Shown here in pieces: positions 1 through 6,138 of a stretch of 6,836 bases of DNA (the first letter of the stretch is position 1; every line of letters begins with the position of its first letter). This DNA comes from Pseudomonadota bacterium (GTDB lineage: Bacteria; Desulfobacterota; JADFVX01). The DNA lies in contig JADFVM010000046.1 in NCBI GenBank assembly GCA_015222555.1, positions 1 through 6,836 of the forward strand, read 5' to 3'. Both the position numbers and the translations under genes were made by a program. Below the pieces are notes generated by a model. The model had not been told where the DNA came from. It searched no databases and saw nothing but the letters and a program-made list of their open reading frames with translations.

Positions 1-642
1 AAGGTCGCCTCGGACTACCGTAAACCTGACGGGATGACGGTGATTCCCCCTGAAAAGGCGGCGAGATTCATCGATAAGCTCCCTGTGGGGAAGTTCTTCG
101 GTGTCGGAAAGGTTACGGAAGAAAAGATGCACTCTTTGGGCATCAGGACAGGGGCCGACCTGAAACGCTTCAGCCTTGAAAAGCTGACTGAACTCTTCGG
201 GAAGTCTGGAAACTACTTCTACAAGATCGCCCACGGCCTGGACGACAGGCCCGTCGTCTCAGAGTGGGTGAGGAAATCGATCGGCAAGGAGACGACACTG
301 AGCGAAGATACGGACAACATCGATATGATGACGGACATCCTGTCCGGCATTGCCGAAAAGATCGCCCGCCTGCTCGAAAAGGCCGGCAGATACGGGAGGA
401 CGGTGACGCTGAAGGTCAAATACTTCGACTTTGTACAGGTGACGAGGAGTGTAACCGTAGATGAGCCGCCCAGGAGCAGCGAAGAGATCATGCATTACGC
501 AGGGGAGCTGCTGAGAAACACCGAAGCGGGTGAAAAGAAGGTGAGGCTGCTGGGCATCAGCATCTCCAGCTTTACCGATGAGCCAAAGGAGGCTACCAAG
601 CCTGCTGACCCGTTACAGTTATCCTTCTCCTTTATGGAGTGA
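1..642 (+). CDS. dinB: DNA polymerase IV (Y-family), C-terminal part, 5' end outside window
   Basis: Translesion DNA polymerase of the DinB/Pol IV family, which copies past damaged template bases. The reading frame is open from base 1, so the gene starts upstream. By comparison with Pol IV proteins of about 350 residues, roughly 140-150 N-terminal residues are missing, including the catalytic acidic residues. The visible part begins with the end of the palm (KVASDYRKPDG, the family's conserved ASDxxKPxG stretch). Next comes the thumb with its helix-hairpin-helix (LPVGKFFGVG, then KMHSLGIRTGADL), then the little-finger domain starting near RKSIGKETTL. The C-terminal tail ends in QLSFSF (bases 616-633), a good match to the QL(S/D)LF-type beta-clamp binding peptide, so the 3' end looks intact. 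A GA-rich repeat starts 12 bp after the stop codon. The family assignment is firm; regulation (SOS or not) cannot be seen. Confidence 0.95.
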   Translation, partial: KVASDYRKPDGMTVIPPEKAARFIDKLPVGKFFGVGKVTEEKMHSLGIRTGADLKRFSLEKLTELFGKSGNYFYKIAHGLDDRPVVSEWVRKSIGKETTLSEDTDNIDMMTDILSGIAEKIARLLEKAGRYGRTVTLKVKYFDFVQVTRSVTVDEPPRSSEEIMHYAGELLRNTEAGEKKVRLLGISISSFTDEPKEATKPADPLQLSFSFME

Positions 643-920
643 GGAGAATCGAAAGAGTCTGAAAGTCGGGGAGTCGAGTGTTGGTGAGTCGAAAGAGATT
701 GGGAGAAGGGAGAAGGAGTAGAGGATTAGGGATTATGGAGTAGGGGATTAGTCAGTAAGTCGATAGTCTGAGAGTCGGGTAGTCTTTTTAGGGAGAGAGA
801 ATAAGGGAAAAGGAGTAAGGGAAGAGGGATTAAGGATTAGCGGATTAGTCGGTAAGTTAAGAGTCGGGTGTCAGAGCCGGGTGCTCTCCCTAACGGATAA
901 AAAGACGACTAAAGAAAAAA
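643..920. repeat. GA-rich degenerate intergenic repeat region (patch 1)
   Basis: No gene is seen in this 280-bp stretch between dinB and the toxin gene. The plus strand is strongly purine-biased and is built of degenerate units such as GAGTCTGAAAGTCGGG, GGATTAGTC and GGGAGAAGG. Three sub-blocks recur. Bases 654-675 match 6498-6519 at 21 of 22 positions. Bases 746-789 match 6481-6524 at 41 of 44 positions, with differences only at 764, 772 and 780. Bases 843-867 are a more diverged copy of the GATTAGTC..GTAAGT block. All copies have the same orientation relative to the window. No start codon with a ribosome binding site and no coding-like frame was seen. No convincing terminator for dinB is visible. 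Confidence 0.8.
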
Positions 921-921
921 A

Positions 922-1218
922 CTAAAATTTCAGTCTCTTTTTCCAGTAGCCTGGCCTTCTATGAAGGCAGGCAACGGCGATGATGTCTATATTTTCGTTG
1001 TGCGGATGATAGATGATGGCGTATGGAAAGCGGTTCAACCTGCACCGGCGTGTAGCTTTGCTGAATGGGTGCCATGCATCGGGGTAGTTCTTTATTCGCT
1101 CGACACTCTTTATAAACTCTAGGAGGAATTCATCTCCCAGGCCGGGTGATTCTGCATTATAATACTCTACTGCATCGTCCAGCTCGGCCTCTGCGGCTTC
1201 GAGTATCCTTATTTCCAT
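922..1218 (-). CDS. RelE/ParE-family toxin of a type II toxin-antitoxin module
   Basis: A 98-residue protein of the RelE/ParE superfamily, small toxins that act on translation (RelE type) or DNA gyrase (ParE type). The N-terminal helical part (EAAEAELDDAVEYYNAESPGLGDEFLLE, in two stretches) resembles the usual ParE opening with an acidic helix and a YY pair at residues 19-20. The core strand RFPYAIIYH (63-71) and the C-terminal HRRPGYWKKR (86-95) are hallmark ParE-like motifs. Its length is typical. The gene starts 2 bp after the antitoxin stop codon, so the two are surely co-transcribed, and weak ribosome-binding signals suggest translational coupling. Which target it poisons cannot be decided from sequence; ParE-like is the better guess given the RFPYxIxY and YW..R pattern. 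Confidence 0.9.
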   Translation of the reverse strand: MEIRILEAAEAELDDAVEYYNAESPGLGDEFLLEFIKSVERIKNYPDAWHPFSKATRRCRLNRFPYAIIYHPHNENIDIIAVACLHRRPGYWKKRLKF

Positions 1219-1220
1219 TA

Positions 1221-1436
1221 CTAACGGTATTTGGCAAGAACTTCCTGGAGCGATCTGGCCTTAATTTCCCCTCTTTTATGGGCCTTTACCCTGTCCTCGA
1301 CTTCCTTTTGCCACTGGGCGTCTATTTCCCGGTCAGGTTCATCAATGCTTGACAGTAGCGAAGTAACCAGTTCCGCCTTTTCAGCAGGCGAAAGTTCCAT
1401 AGCCTCTTCAAGAATATGGTTGATATCACTCTTCAT
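1221..1436 (-). CDS. Antitoxin of the ParE-type module (addiction module component family)
   Basis: A 71-residue acidic protein that would bind and neutralise the toxin encoded immediately downstream. It belongs to the short helical 'addiction module component' antitoxins: residues 15-30, LSPAEKAELVTSLLSS, are the recognisable family motif, followed by a charged helix and the C-terminal toxin-binding tail (SLQEVLAKYR). An ATG exists at 1442, but the ribosome binding site AGGGA (1447-1443) would be only about 1 nt from it. The ATG at 1436 is 6 nt away and gives MKSDINHIL, the usual start of this family, so I chose 1436. Order antitoxin then toxin, same strand, is standard. A promoter candidate lies at 1472-1500. 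Confidence 0.88.
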   Translation of the reverse strand: MKSDINHILEEAMELSPAEKAELVTSLLSSIDEPDREIDAQWQKEVEDRVKAHKRGEIKARSLQEVLAKYR

Positions 1437-1442
1437 AAACAT

Positions 1443-1447
1443 TCCCT
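1443..1447 (-). promoter_or_regulatory. Ribosome binding site deciding the antitoxin start
   Basis: On the minus strand AGGGA abuts the upstream ATG at 1442 but has a 6-nt spacer to the ATG at 1436. This favours the shorter 71-residue antitoxin. Confidence 0.6.
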
Positions 1448-1471
1448 ATCTATAAAATCAATTATTGTTTC

Positions 1472-1500
1472 AGGCTACATCTACGTTCAGTGATTGTCAA
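1472..1500 (-). promoter_or_regulatory. Probable sigma-70 promoter of the toxin-antitoxin module
   Basis: On the minus strand a perfect -35 box TTGACA (1500-1495) is followed after 17 bp by TAGCCT (1477-1472), a weak -10 with 3 of 6 consensus bases. The predicted start of transcription lies about 30 nt before the antitoxin start codon. The -35 box is convincing and the -10 is poor, as is common for promoters helped or repressed by a bound regulator. Confidence 0.45.
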
Positions 1501-1504
1501 GTCA

Positions 1505-1527
1505 AAGCTGTGGGGAACACCCAGCTT
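1505..1527. repeat. Imperfect hairpin just upstream of the toxin-antitoxin promoter
   Basis: AAGCTG (1505-1510) pairs with CAGCTT (1522-1527). After a one-base bulge (T1511), GG pairs with CC, leaving a 6-base loop. It has no T-run on either side, so it is not a normal intrinsic terminator. Lying 5 bp upstream of the -35 box, it could be a regulator site for the module or chance. The rest of 1528-1631 shows no gene or clear signal. Confidence 0.3.
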
Positions 1528-1631
1528 CCCGCCATAAGGCCGAAAAACAGGGCCGGCGACCGTTTCCTGTCAGACGGGGCAGGCGTGGCAAATATATCTC
1601 AAGGATTATCGAGGATAGGCTGGAAAAGTTT

Positions 1632-2759
1632 CTAAAAAGCAAGCTGGTACCGGCTGCCGGCACCCTTACCGAGACGCTGTAAAAAACCTTTTTCCGTTAA
1701 CGTTTTAAGGACGTATTGAATGGTTCTTCTGGGAAGAGAAGTGTTTTGCACAAGCTCTGCTACCTGTAAACGTTCTTTCGGATTATTCCTGAAGGCTTCA
1801 AAAACAGTTGCCGCCGATGCTGATAGTTCCAACATGTCGGCATATCGCTTGCGGTATAGATCGATGTCTGATAGGGAATCTTCAAACACCTTAAGGAAAA
1901 ACTCTACTAAAGGAACAAAATCATAATTGCCGGGATGGGGAAAGAATTTCCCTTCTGAAGTGCGATGGAGAACGCTATAATAGTTGGCCCTGTTTTTTTC
2001 AATATGACGGTCGATTGCCAGGTAAGGCGTTATCCCGGCAAGGTATTTATCATCACTCTGAAGCAGCGCCAAAAGAAAAAGCGCTCTCCCGAGTCGCCCG
2101 TTACCATCCTGAAACGGGTGAATGGCAAGAAAACGGAAAACAAACTCTATCGCTACGAGTAACGGCCGGGGATGCTCTCTTAATGTTTCGTTATACCAGC
2201 CCACGAGGTCAGACATGGCAGTTTCTGTGATTATCCCCGGTGAAGCCGGTTCAAGCACGACCCGCTCCTCTTTTGTGCTGTGATTAATAGAAATTACCCG
2301 ATTGGGTGATTTTTTGTAGCTTCCTGCATATCCCCCGGCTGCCGGGTAGTAACGGAGAAGGTCATGATGAAGCCCTCTGATAGAGGCTTCCGTTAAAGGA
2401 AAAAGATCTTTATATTGAGTGTAAACTGAACCAAGGACCTCCCGGCAACCGGCAACTTCCTCTAGACTTCTTTCCCTGTCCTTTAAAAGCTTGTCCACAA
2501 TAAACTCTTTTTTTGCTTCAAAAGATGTTGCTTGGCTGTCTTCCTTGAGGGTAGTATCAATCCACTCTATTTCATGGTCGGTGAGAAGGGCGTTTTCTAT
2601 TCGGGTAGAGGCTCCAATTGTGCTGATGAAAGCAAATCGATGGAGATAGTCCAGTTCTGACGGCGAAACATCTTGCAGTGACGTCCAGGCCTCTACAAAT
2701 AAACCATGTAAATGGTTCAACGCTTTTTCCTTTTTTTGGTCAATTTTGATTGATATCAT
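1632..2759 (-). CDS. Class II Fic-domain AMP-transferase with C-terminal winged helix
   Basis: A 375-residue Fic protein; the family transfers AMP from ATP to a hydroxyl on a target protein (AMPylation). The catalytic motif HPFQDGNGRLGR (residues 214-225) is complete: His214, the acidic Asp218, the GNGR anion loop and Arg225. Upstream, STRIEN (51-56) fits the (S/T)xxxE(G/N) inhibitory helix, with Glu55 expected to block ATP binding, so this is a self-inhibited class II enzyme. The target-positioning flap is probably around residues 146-160. Residues about 315-375 form a winged helix (QVAELVQNTSLPRRTIQYVLKT within it), as in the Shewanella SoFic protein of similar length. The frame stays open to 2861, but the ATG at 2759 has GAGG 9 nt upstream and begins the conserved part; longer forms would read through the operator. 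Target unknown. It may repress itself through the wHTH. Confidence 0.92.
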   Translation of the reverse strand: MISIKIDQKKEKALNHLHGLFVEAWTSLQDVSPSELDYLHRFAFISTIGASTRIENALLTDHEIEWIDTTLKEDSQATSFEAKKEFIVDKLLKDRERSLEEVAGCREVLGSVYTQYKDLFPLTEASIRGLHHDLLRYYPAAGGYAGSYKKSPNRVISINHSTKEERVVLEPASPGIITETAMSDLVGWYNETLREHPRPLLVAIEFVFRFLAIHPFQDGNGRLGRALFLLALLQSDDKYLAGITPYLAIDRHIEKNRANYYSVLHRTSEGKFFPHPGNYDFVPLVEFFLKVFEDSLSDIDLYRKRYADMLELSASAATVFEAFRNNPKERLQVAELVQNTSLPRRTIQYVLKTLTEKGFLQRLGKGAGSRYQLAF

Positions 2760-2809
2760 CAGAGCATGCCTCGTAACCCGGATAAGTGCCTTAACGAAAT
2801 ATAAATTGA

Positions 2810-2838
2810 ATTTTATCGTATTGCGCAACAATGCGCAA
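2810..2838 (-). promoter_or_regulatory. Candidate promoter of fic, overlapping the operator
   Basis: On the minus strand TTGCGC (2838-2833), 17 bp, then TAAAAT (2815-2810; 5 of 6 consensus bases). The -35 has only TTG in common with consensus. The -35 box and most of the spacer lie inside the near arm of the inverted repeat, so a protein bound there would block polymerase. An alternative pair wholly within the repeat region is TTGTAT, 17 bp, TACGAT. Both would give a leader of about 40-55 nt. Confidence 0.4.
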
Positions 2839-2871
2839 TACAAAAAAAGATCATTGCGCATTGTTGCGCAA
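2821..2871 (-). promoter_or_regulatory. Nested inverted repeat, probable operator of fic
   Basis: A perfect 19-bp inverted repeat: TTGCGCAACAATGCGCAAT at 2821-2839 and its exact reverse complement at 2853-2871, with a 13-bp A/T-rich spacer. Each arm is itself a palindrome, TTGCGCA-ACAA-TGCGCAA, so the heptamer TTGCGCA occurs four times in alternating orientation. This is the layout expected for two dimers of a DNA-binding protein. It sits 62-112 bp before the fic start codon and overlaps the best promoter. The Fic protein's own winged helix is the simplest candidate ligand, but this is inference. Confidence 0.75.
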
Positions 2872-3038
2872 CCATATTGTGGAATGTGAGTGATCAGGGA
2901 TGAGGAAAATTCATTTTTCCGGCCTCTCCCCTTTCAAGCTTTTAGTACACGTTTATGCCGCATCTACCCTCCGCCTCCAATCTCTTTTTAAACCCTCGAT
3001 TTCAAAAGTAAAATATGCGACACATATTGCTTATTCTA

Positions 3039-3067
3039 ATTGCGGATATTGGATTGCGGATTGCGAA
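3039..3067 (+). repeat. Short ATTGCGGA repeats
   Basis: ATTGCGGA at 3039-3046 and 3053-3060, followed by ATTGCGAA at 3060-3067 (one mismatch). It is a small direct-repeat cluster in non-coding DNA. It is distinct from the GA-rich family and from the TTGCGCA operator sites. Confidence 0.5.
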
Positions 3068-3141
3068 ATGAAGGACAAGAAATAACTGAACCGACATAAT
3101 TCTATAGACTTGACTAAGTTTTTTTCTTACCATAATAGATC

Positions 3142-3209
3142 CGGGAGAAGGTATAGGGGAAAAGGGAGAGGGGAGGGGGAACAGGGAGTAAGAAGAGTCT
3201 GAGAGTCGA
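3142..3209 (+). repeat. GA-rich intergenic repeat (patch 2)
   Basis: A purine-only-like run of GGGAGAAGG / GGGGAAAAGGGAGAGG units ends in GAGTCTGAGAGTCGA (3195-3209). Its GAGTCTGAGAGTCG portion is shared exactly with the tandem array at 6421-6434. It has the same strand orientation as the patches at 643-920 and 6396-6524, and is shorter and more degenerate. Confidence 0.65.
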
Positions 3210-3366
3210 ATTTAATAGGGGCACATCCCCCTCTTTCAACAATGCGGTAAATATGCAGGATGTAAAGAATCCGATATTTTTACATTGCTTGACCGGTATC
3301 AATGAAACCTTTTGACGGCTTCTGTTATCATTAACCTAACAATTCAAAAACAAGGAGACAAGGAAT

Positions 3367-3371
3367 GGAGG
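3367..3371 (+). promoter_or_regulatory. Ribosome binding site deciding the FmdE-like start
   Basis: GGAGG with a 6-nt spacer to the ATG at 3378. The longer in-frame TTG at 3312 has no comparable site. Confidence 0.75.
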
Positions 3372-3377
3372 TCTATC

Positions 3378-4016
3378 ATGTCTGAAGGTCAAAGTGTATG
3401 GAAACAGTCTTTTTTTGATGATGCCGAAGAGATAAGAGTGAAAGACCCGCTCTCCTATGCCCTGGGAGCGATGAACGAAGGGGAGGAGATGGTTTTCAAA
3501 TTCGCCGATATTATAAAGATGGCGGGTCACTCCTGCCCTTCCGTATCGGGCGCATATAAGATAACAGCAAAGGGGCTTAAGGCCCTCTACGGCGATGAAA
3601 CGCCTGTCAGGGGAGACATCATCGTAACCGTTAAGGGGAAGGTTTCAGACCTCACCTACGGCCCTATGTCGCAGGTAATATCGCTCATTACAGGCGCCGC
3701 CGCTGAAACAGGCTTTCGCGGTCTCGGTGGCGGACTCTATGGAAGGTATAATCTTTTATCCTTTGATGACCATAATTTTGAAGCGAACGCCTTCATATTC
3801 GAAAGGAGAGATACGGGAAAGCGGGTGAAGGTCGTATATGATCCCAAAGTCCTGCCGGAAAACGCCCGTATGGGTGAACTGGCAGGCTCTGTCATATCGG
3901 GAAGGGCCAGCGAAGCCGAGAAGGAGGAATTCCACTCACTCTGGCAGGGGAAAGTAAAGACCATCCTCCTCGATGAGGATAAATATCCGGGGCTCTTTGA
4001 GGTGACATCCCTGTAA
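3378..4016 (+). CDS. FmdE-like domain protein, function unknown
   Basis: A 212-residue soluble protein. Residues 48-60 (MAGHSCPSVSGAY) resemble the GHxCPG..xGY signature at the start of the FmdE domain, named after the E subunit of formylmethanofuran dehydrogenase, where His and Cys are metal-binding candidates; here these are His51 and Cys53. The following KGLKALYGDETPVRGDIIV and the GAAAETGFRGLGGG loop (107-119) also fit that fold, which occurs in many stand-alone proteins of anaerobes. There is no C-terminal zinc ribbon, signal peptide or membrane helix. It is the first gene of a same-strand run and lies 62 bp before nifU, so it may serve Fe-S or metal handling. That link is inference. The protein is not a recognisable enzyme and the domain call is by motif only. 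Confidence 0.6.
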   Translation: MSEGQSVWKQSFFDDAEEIRVKDPLSYALGAMNEGEEMVFKFADIIKMAGHSCPSVSGAYKITAKGLKALYGDETPVRGDIIVTVKGKVSDLTYGPMSQVISLITGAAAETGFRGLGGGLYGRYNLLSFDDHNFEANAFIFERRDTGKRVKVVYDPKVLPENARMGELAGSVISGRASEAEKEEFHSLWQGKVKTILLDEDKYPGLFEVTSL

Positions 4017-4078
4017 TTTGGAGAATCGAAGGACAACCCCTGATTTTTTGACAAAGCGGCCACAACTGGAGGGTTTTT

Positions 4079-4939
4079 ATGTGGGAATATACGGACAAAG
4101 TTAAGGAATATTTTTTAAACCCCAAAAATGTGGGTGTTATTGAAGATGCCGATGCGATAGGTGATGTGGGATCCATAAGCTGCGGAGACGCCTTGAAGCT
4201 GATGCTTAAAATAGATAAAGATAATCAGGAGATAGTTGATGCCAAGTTCCAGACCTTCGGCTGCGGAAGCGCCATAGCGTCATCATCGGCTCTTACGGAG
4301 ATGATAATCGGGAAGACCGTCAGTGAGGCCGAGGAGATAACAAACCAGAATATCGCAGATTTTCTCGGCGGTCTCCCCAAGGAGAAGATGCACTGTTCAG
4401 TTATGGGGCAGGAGGCGCTTGAGGCGGCAATAGCTGACTATCGCGGCATCGACCTCAAGCACATAGAGGAAGAGGAGGGTCCCCTCATCTGCAAATGTTT
4501 CGGCATCCATGAAAAAATGATTGAAAAGACGGTGATGGAAAACAATCTCAAGAGCATCGAAGAGGTTACAAACTACACCAAGGCGGGTGGTGCATGCCAG
4601 ACCTGTCATCCTGCTATCGAGGATATAATAGAGAAGGTCTGGAAGGTGAAGGGGCAGGAGGCGCACGTTAAGGAGGAGGCATCCAGGGCAAAACCAACCA
4701 TGACCAACCTGCAGAAGATCGCCCTGATTACCGAGACTATCGAGAAGGAGATAAGGCCGATGCTTGCCCAGGACGGCGGCGACATTGAGCTGCTCGACAT
4801 CGTCGGCAATGAAGTGGCTGTTGCCCTGAGGGGCCAATGCTCATCTTGCGTAAGCGCTGCGTACACGATGGAGAACGTCGAGGAAAAGCTGAGAGAGATG
4901 GTCTACCCCGATATTGTTGTGAGGCTCCAAAATGACTGA
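4079..4939 (+). CDS. nifU: NifU, modular Fe-S cluster assembly scaffold
   Basis: A 286-residue scaffold on which Fe-S clusters are built before transfer to target proteins. All three NifU modules are present in order. The N-terminal IscU-like domain has Cys35 (SISCGD), Cys62 (FGCGSA) and Cys106 (HCSVM), plus Asp37. The central BFD-type [2Fe-2S] domain has Cys138, Cys140 (CKC) and Cys173, Cys176 (CQTC). The C-terminal Nfu domain has Cys254 and Cys257 (CSSC) after LAQDGGDIELL. The first three cysteine positions match those I recall for Azotobacter vinelandii NifU. GGAGGG lies 5 nt before the ATG. No cysteine desulfurase (nifS/iscS) or nitrogenase gene is adjacent, so a role in general Fe-S assembly is as likely as one in nitrogen fixation. 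A membrane-protein gene follows after 18 bp. Confidence 0.96.
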   Translation: MWEYTDKVKEYFLNPKNVGVIEDADAIGDVGSISCGDALKLMLKIDKDNQEIVDAKFQTFGCGSAIASSSALTEMIIGKTVSEAEEITNQNIADFLGGLPKEKMHCSVMGQEALEAAIADYRGIDLKHIEEEEGPLICKCFGIHEKMIEKTVMENNLKSIEEVTNYTKAGGACQTCHPAIEDIIEKVWKVKGQEAHVKEEASRAKPTMTNLQKIALITETIEKEIRPMLAQDGGDIELLDIVGNEVAVALRGQCSSCVSAAYTMENVEEKLREMVYPDIVVRLQND

Positions 4940-4957
4940 TCTTTTATAAAATATTTT

Positions 4958-5440
4958 ATGATATTTTCTCTTCTTCACATAATCCATGTTCTGACCGTCA
5001 TCCTCTGGATCGGAGGACTGGCGTTTATCACGTTCCTCATACTTCCGATGATCGTAAAGATGCCGAATCCCCTGGAAAAGGTGCTCCTCTTTCAGAGAAT
5101 AGAACATCGCTTCGCACCTGCGGCAAGGATTTACAGCGCTGTTGTCGGCATATCCGGCTTCGCCATGTTCTTTATGATGGATCTCCAGCGTGTAATTTTT
5201 ACCGGCGAGAGTCTGTCACTCCTTTTCATGATCATTGTCTGGATATTCTGGACGGTAATGCTCTTCGGCCTTGAACCGCTGATCATAAAGCGGTTGCTTG
5301 ACAGGCTGGCCAGTCAGAAGGGGGACGGTCTTGAGATAGAAGATGTTTTCAAGAGGATGAATGTACTGCACCTGGCCCTGCTTTTCATCTCTCTTGCCGC
5401 AGCTGCATCGGGCGCCATATTTGCGCACGGATTTTTTTGA
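4958..5440 (+). CDS. Four-helix integral membrane protein, CopD/HemJ-like in style, function unknown
   Basis: A 160-residue protein with four predicted membrane helices, at about residues 5-30, 56-74, 87-110 and 136-156. The opening helix, LLHIIHVLTVILWIGGLAF, has the 'HxxH..LWIGG' look of CopD-like and other heme- or copper-linked small membrane proteins. His7 and His10 lie in helix 1, His50 before helix 2, His138 at helix 4 and His157 at the C terminus. These could bind heme or metal, but no family diagnostic is certain. The ATG at 4958 has no good ribosome binding site and lies 18 bp after nifU, suggesting coupled translation in one operon. A hemerythrin gene follows 46 bp later. The reading frame and topology are solid; the function is unknown. 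Confidence 0.75.
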   Translation: MIFSLLHIIHVLTVILWIGGLAFITFLILPMIVKMPNPLEKVLLFQRIEHRFAPAARIYSAVVGISGFAMFFMMDLQRVIFTGESLSLLFMIIVWIFWTVMLFGLEPLIIKRLLDRLASQKGDGLEIEDVFKRMNVLHLALLFISLAAAASGAIFAHGFF

Positions 5441-5486
5441 TGTTGCCTCCCTTGGGCCATTGGCAACCTATTTCGGGGGAATTCTT

Positions 5487-5924
5487 ATGAAACGCATACC
5501 TGAACTTCACAAGCTCTCTGCCGACCACCACCTTGGTCTCGTTTTGGCACGTCGGGCGCGTCTTGCCGCAGAGGGGAAATCCTGCCATTCTCCATCCGAG
5601 GTATGGGAGGAGATTGACAGAAAGTTCCGGAGCGAACTGGAGCCTCATTTCAGGATCGAAGAGGAGTATTTAGTGCCTCCTATGAAAGCTATCGGGGAAC
5701 TGGGGTTGATCGAACGGTTGAATGAAGAGCATAAGGCGCTGCGCGAGATTGTCCTCGACCGCTCGGCACGTACTCTTTCTTTACTCAGGGACTTTGGTGA
5801 AATACTTGAAAGGCATATCCGCTTTGAGGAGCGCGAACTTTTTGAAACAGCACAACAACTGCTACCGCCTGAACTGTTTAAAACAATAGAAAAAGCCTCT
5901 ATCGGGACTATTCCTCGAACTTGA
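5487..5924 (+). CDS. Hemerythrin-like HHE domain protein
   Basis: A 145-residue four-helix-bundle protein of the hemerythrin/HHE family, which holds a non-heme di-iron site able to bind O2 and in some members NO. The metal ligand pattern is visible: His14/His15 (DHHLGL), His54 with Glu58 (HFRIEE), His82 (EEH) and His110 with Glu114/Glu115 (HIRFEE). Length is typical of single-domain bacterial hemerythrins. The frame is open from 5361, inside the upstream gene, but GGGGGA (5475-5480) lies 6 nt before the ATG at 5487 and the HHE domain starts there. It is the last gene of the plus-strand run. Its last 17 bp overlap the 3' end of the converging minus-strand gene. There is no signal peptide, so it is cytoplasmic. 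It could protect, sense or buffer oxygen; the exact role is not shown by sequence. Confidence 0.9.
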   Translation: MKRIPELHKLSADHHLGLVLARRARLAAEGKSCHSPSEVWEEIDRKFRSELEPHFRIEEEYLVPPMKAIGELGLIERLNEEHKALREIVLDRSARTLSLLRDFGEILERHIRFEERELFETAQQLLPPELFKTIEKASIGTIPRT

Positions 5925-6138
5925 GTTCAGGGGCGTCGACCGATTCCACGGAGGCGCCGAAGAGGGTCATCAGCGACTCGCCGGGGTCCCTGTTGTAATA
6001 ATCGCGAAGCTCCGCCCTCACCTTTGCAGCCATATCGGCGGGGAGATAGATATGCATGCAGTGCCTGCCGTCGGCCTCAAACTCCTCCTTGAGCCTCTTG
6101 ATTTCATGAAGGTGGGTGTAAGCTTTGGGTAGGCTCAT
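5908..6138 (-). CDS. Small conserved-looking protein of unknown function, coupled to rubredoxin
   Basis: A 76-residue protein that I do not recognise. It has a charged helical N-terminus (HLHEIKRLKEEFEADG), a central hydrophobic strand with histidines (RHCMHIYLP, residues 25-33), an amphipathic helix (ADMAAKVRAELRDYYN) and an acidic tail (DAPELKFEE). There is no signal peptide, membrane helix or cysteine pair; Cys27 is alone. Its ATG shares bases with the stop codon of the rubredoxin gene (ATGA at 6138-6135), which strongly supports real, coupled translation and a link to rubredoxin. The ribosome binding site is weak, as expected for coupling. Its 3' end overlaps the hemerythrin gene end to end by 17 bp with no terminator between them. 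Confidence 0.7.
   Translation of the reverse strand: MSLPKAYTHLHEIKRLKEEFEADGRHCMHIYLPADMAAKVRAELRDYYNRDPGESLMTLFGASVESVDAPELKFEE

Larger units (their letters stand above)
2873..3377. other. Long intergenic region between divergent fic and FmdE-like genes
   Basis: No gene is supported in these roughly 500 bases. The frame open at 2900-3085 has no family-like features. Contents seen: a short ATTGCGGA-type repeat (3039-3067), a GA-rich repeat patch (3142-3209), and GGGG-CACAT-CCCC (3218-3230), a 4-bp stem without a T-run. A weak promoter-like pair TTGACT (3110-3115), 15 bp, CATAAT (3131-3136) faces the FmdE-like gene from about 240 bp away. None is a firm promoter for the downstream operon. 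Confidence 0.5.

Noticed and set aside
1146..1455. Two plus-strand frames opposite the toxin and antitoxin genes
   Set aside because: They are antisense shadows of well-recognised genes, with low-complexity translations.
1494..1682. Plus-strand frame of 62 codons between the antitoxin promoter and the fic 3' end, considered as a transposase remnant because of its basic, helical middle part
   Set aside because: No clear ribosome binding site or definite family motif, and it overlaps the fic C-terminus antisense. The likeness to an insertion-sequence protein is too short to support.
2760..2861. N-terminal extension of the Fic protein to 409 residues
   Set aside because: The added codons read through the operator and promoter region, and the ATG at 2759 has a well-placed GAGG.
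2900..3085. Plus-strand frame of 61 codons in the fic/FmdE-like gap
   Set aside because: Its C-terminal part is simply the translated ATTGCGGA repeats and no family features are seen.
3106..3125. AGACTT-GACT-AAGTTT followed by a T-run, resembling an intrinsic terminator
   Set aside because: The stem is only about 6 weak pairs with one G-U, and no gene ends just upstream on the plus strand.
4397..4837. 146-codon minus-strand frame
   Set aside because: It lies entirely within nifU, whose coding frame has all expected motifs; it is a shadow.
5442..5467. GTTGCC..GGCAAC inverted repeat after the membrane protein gene, considered as a terminator
   Set aside because: The stem is 6 bp with a 14-base loop and no following T-run; the next gene starts 20 bp later on the same strand.
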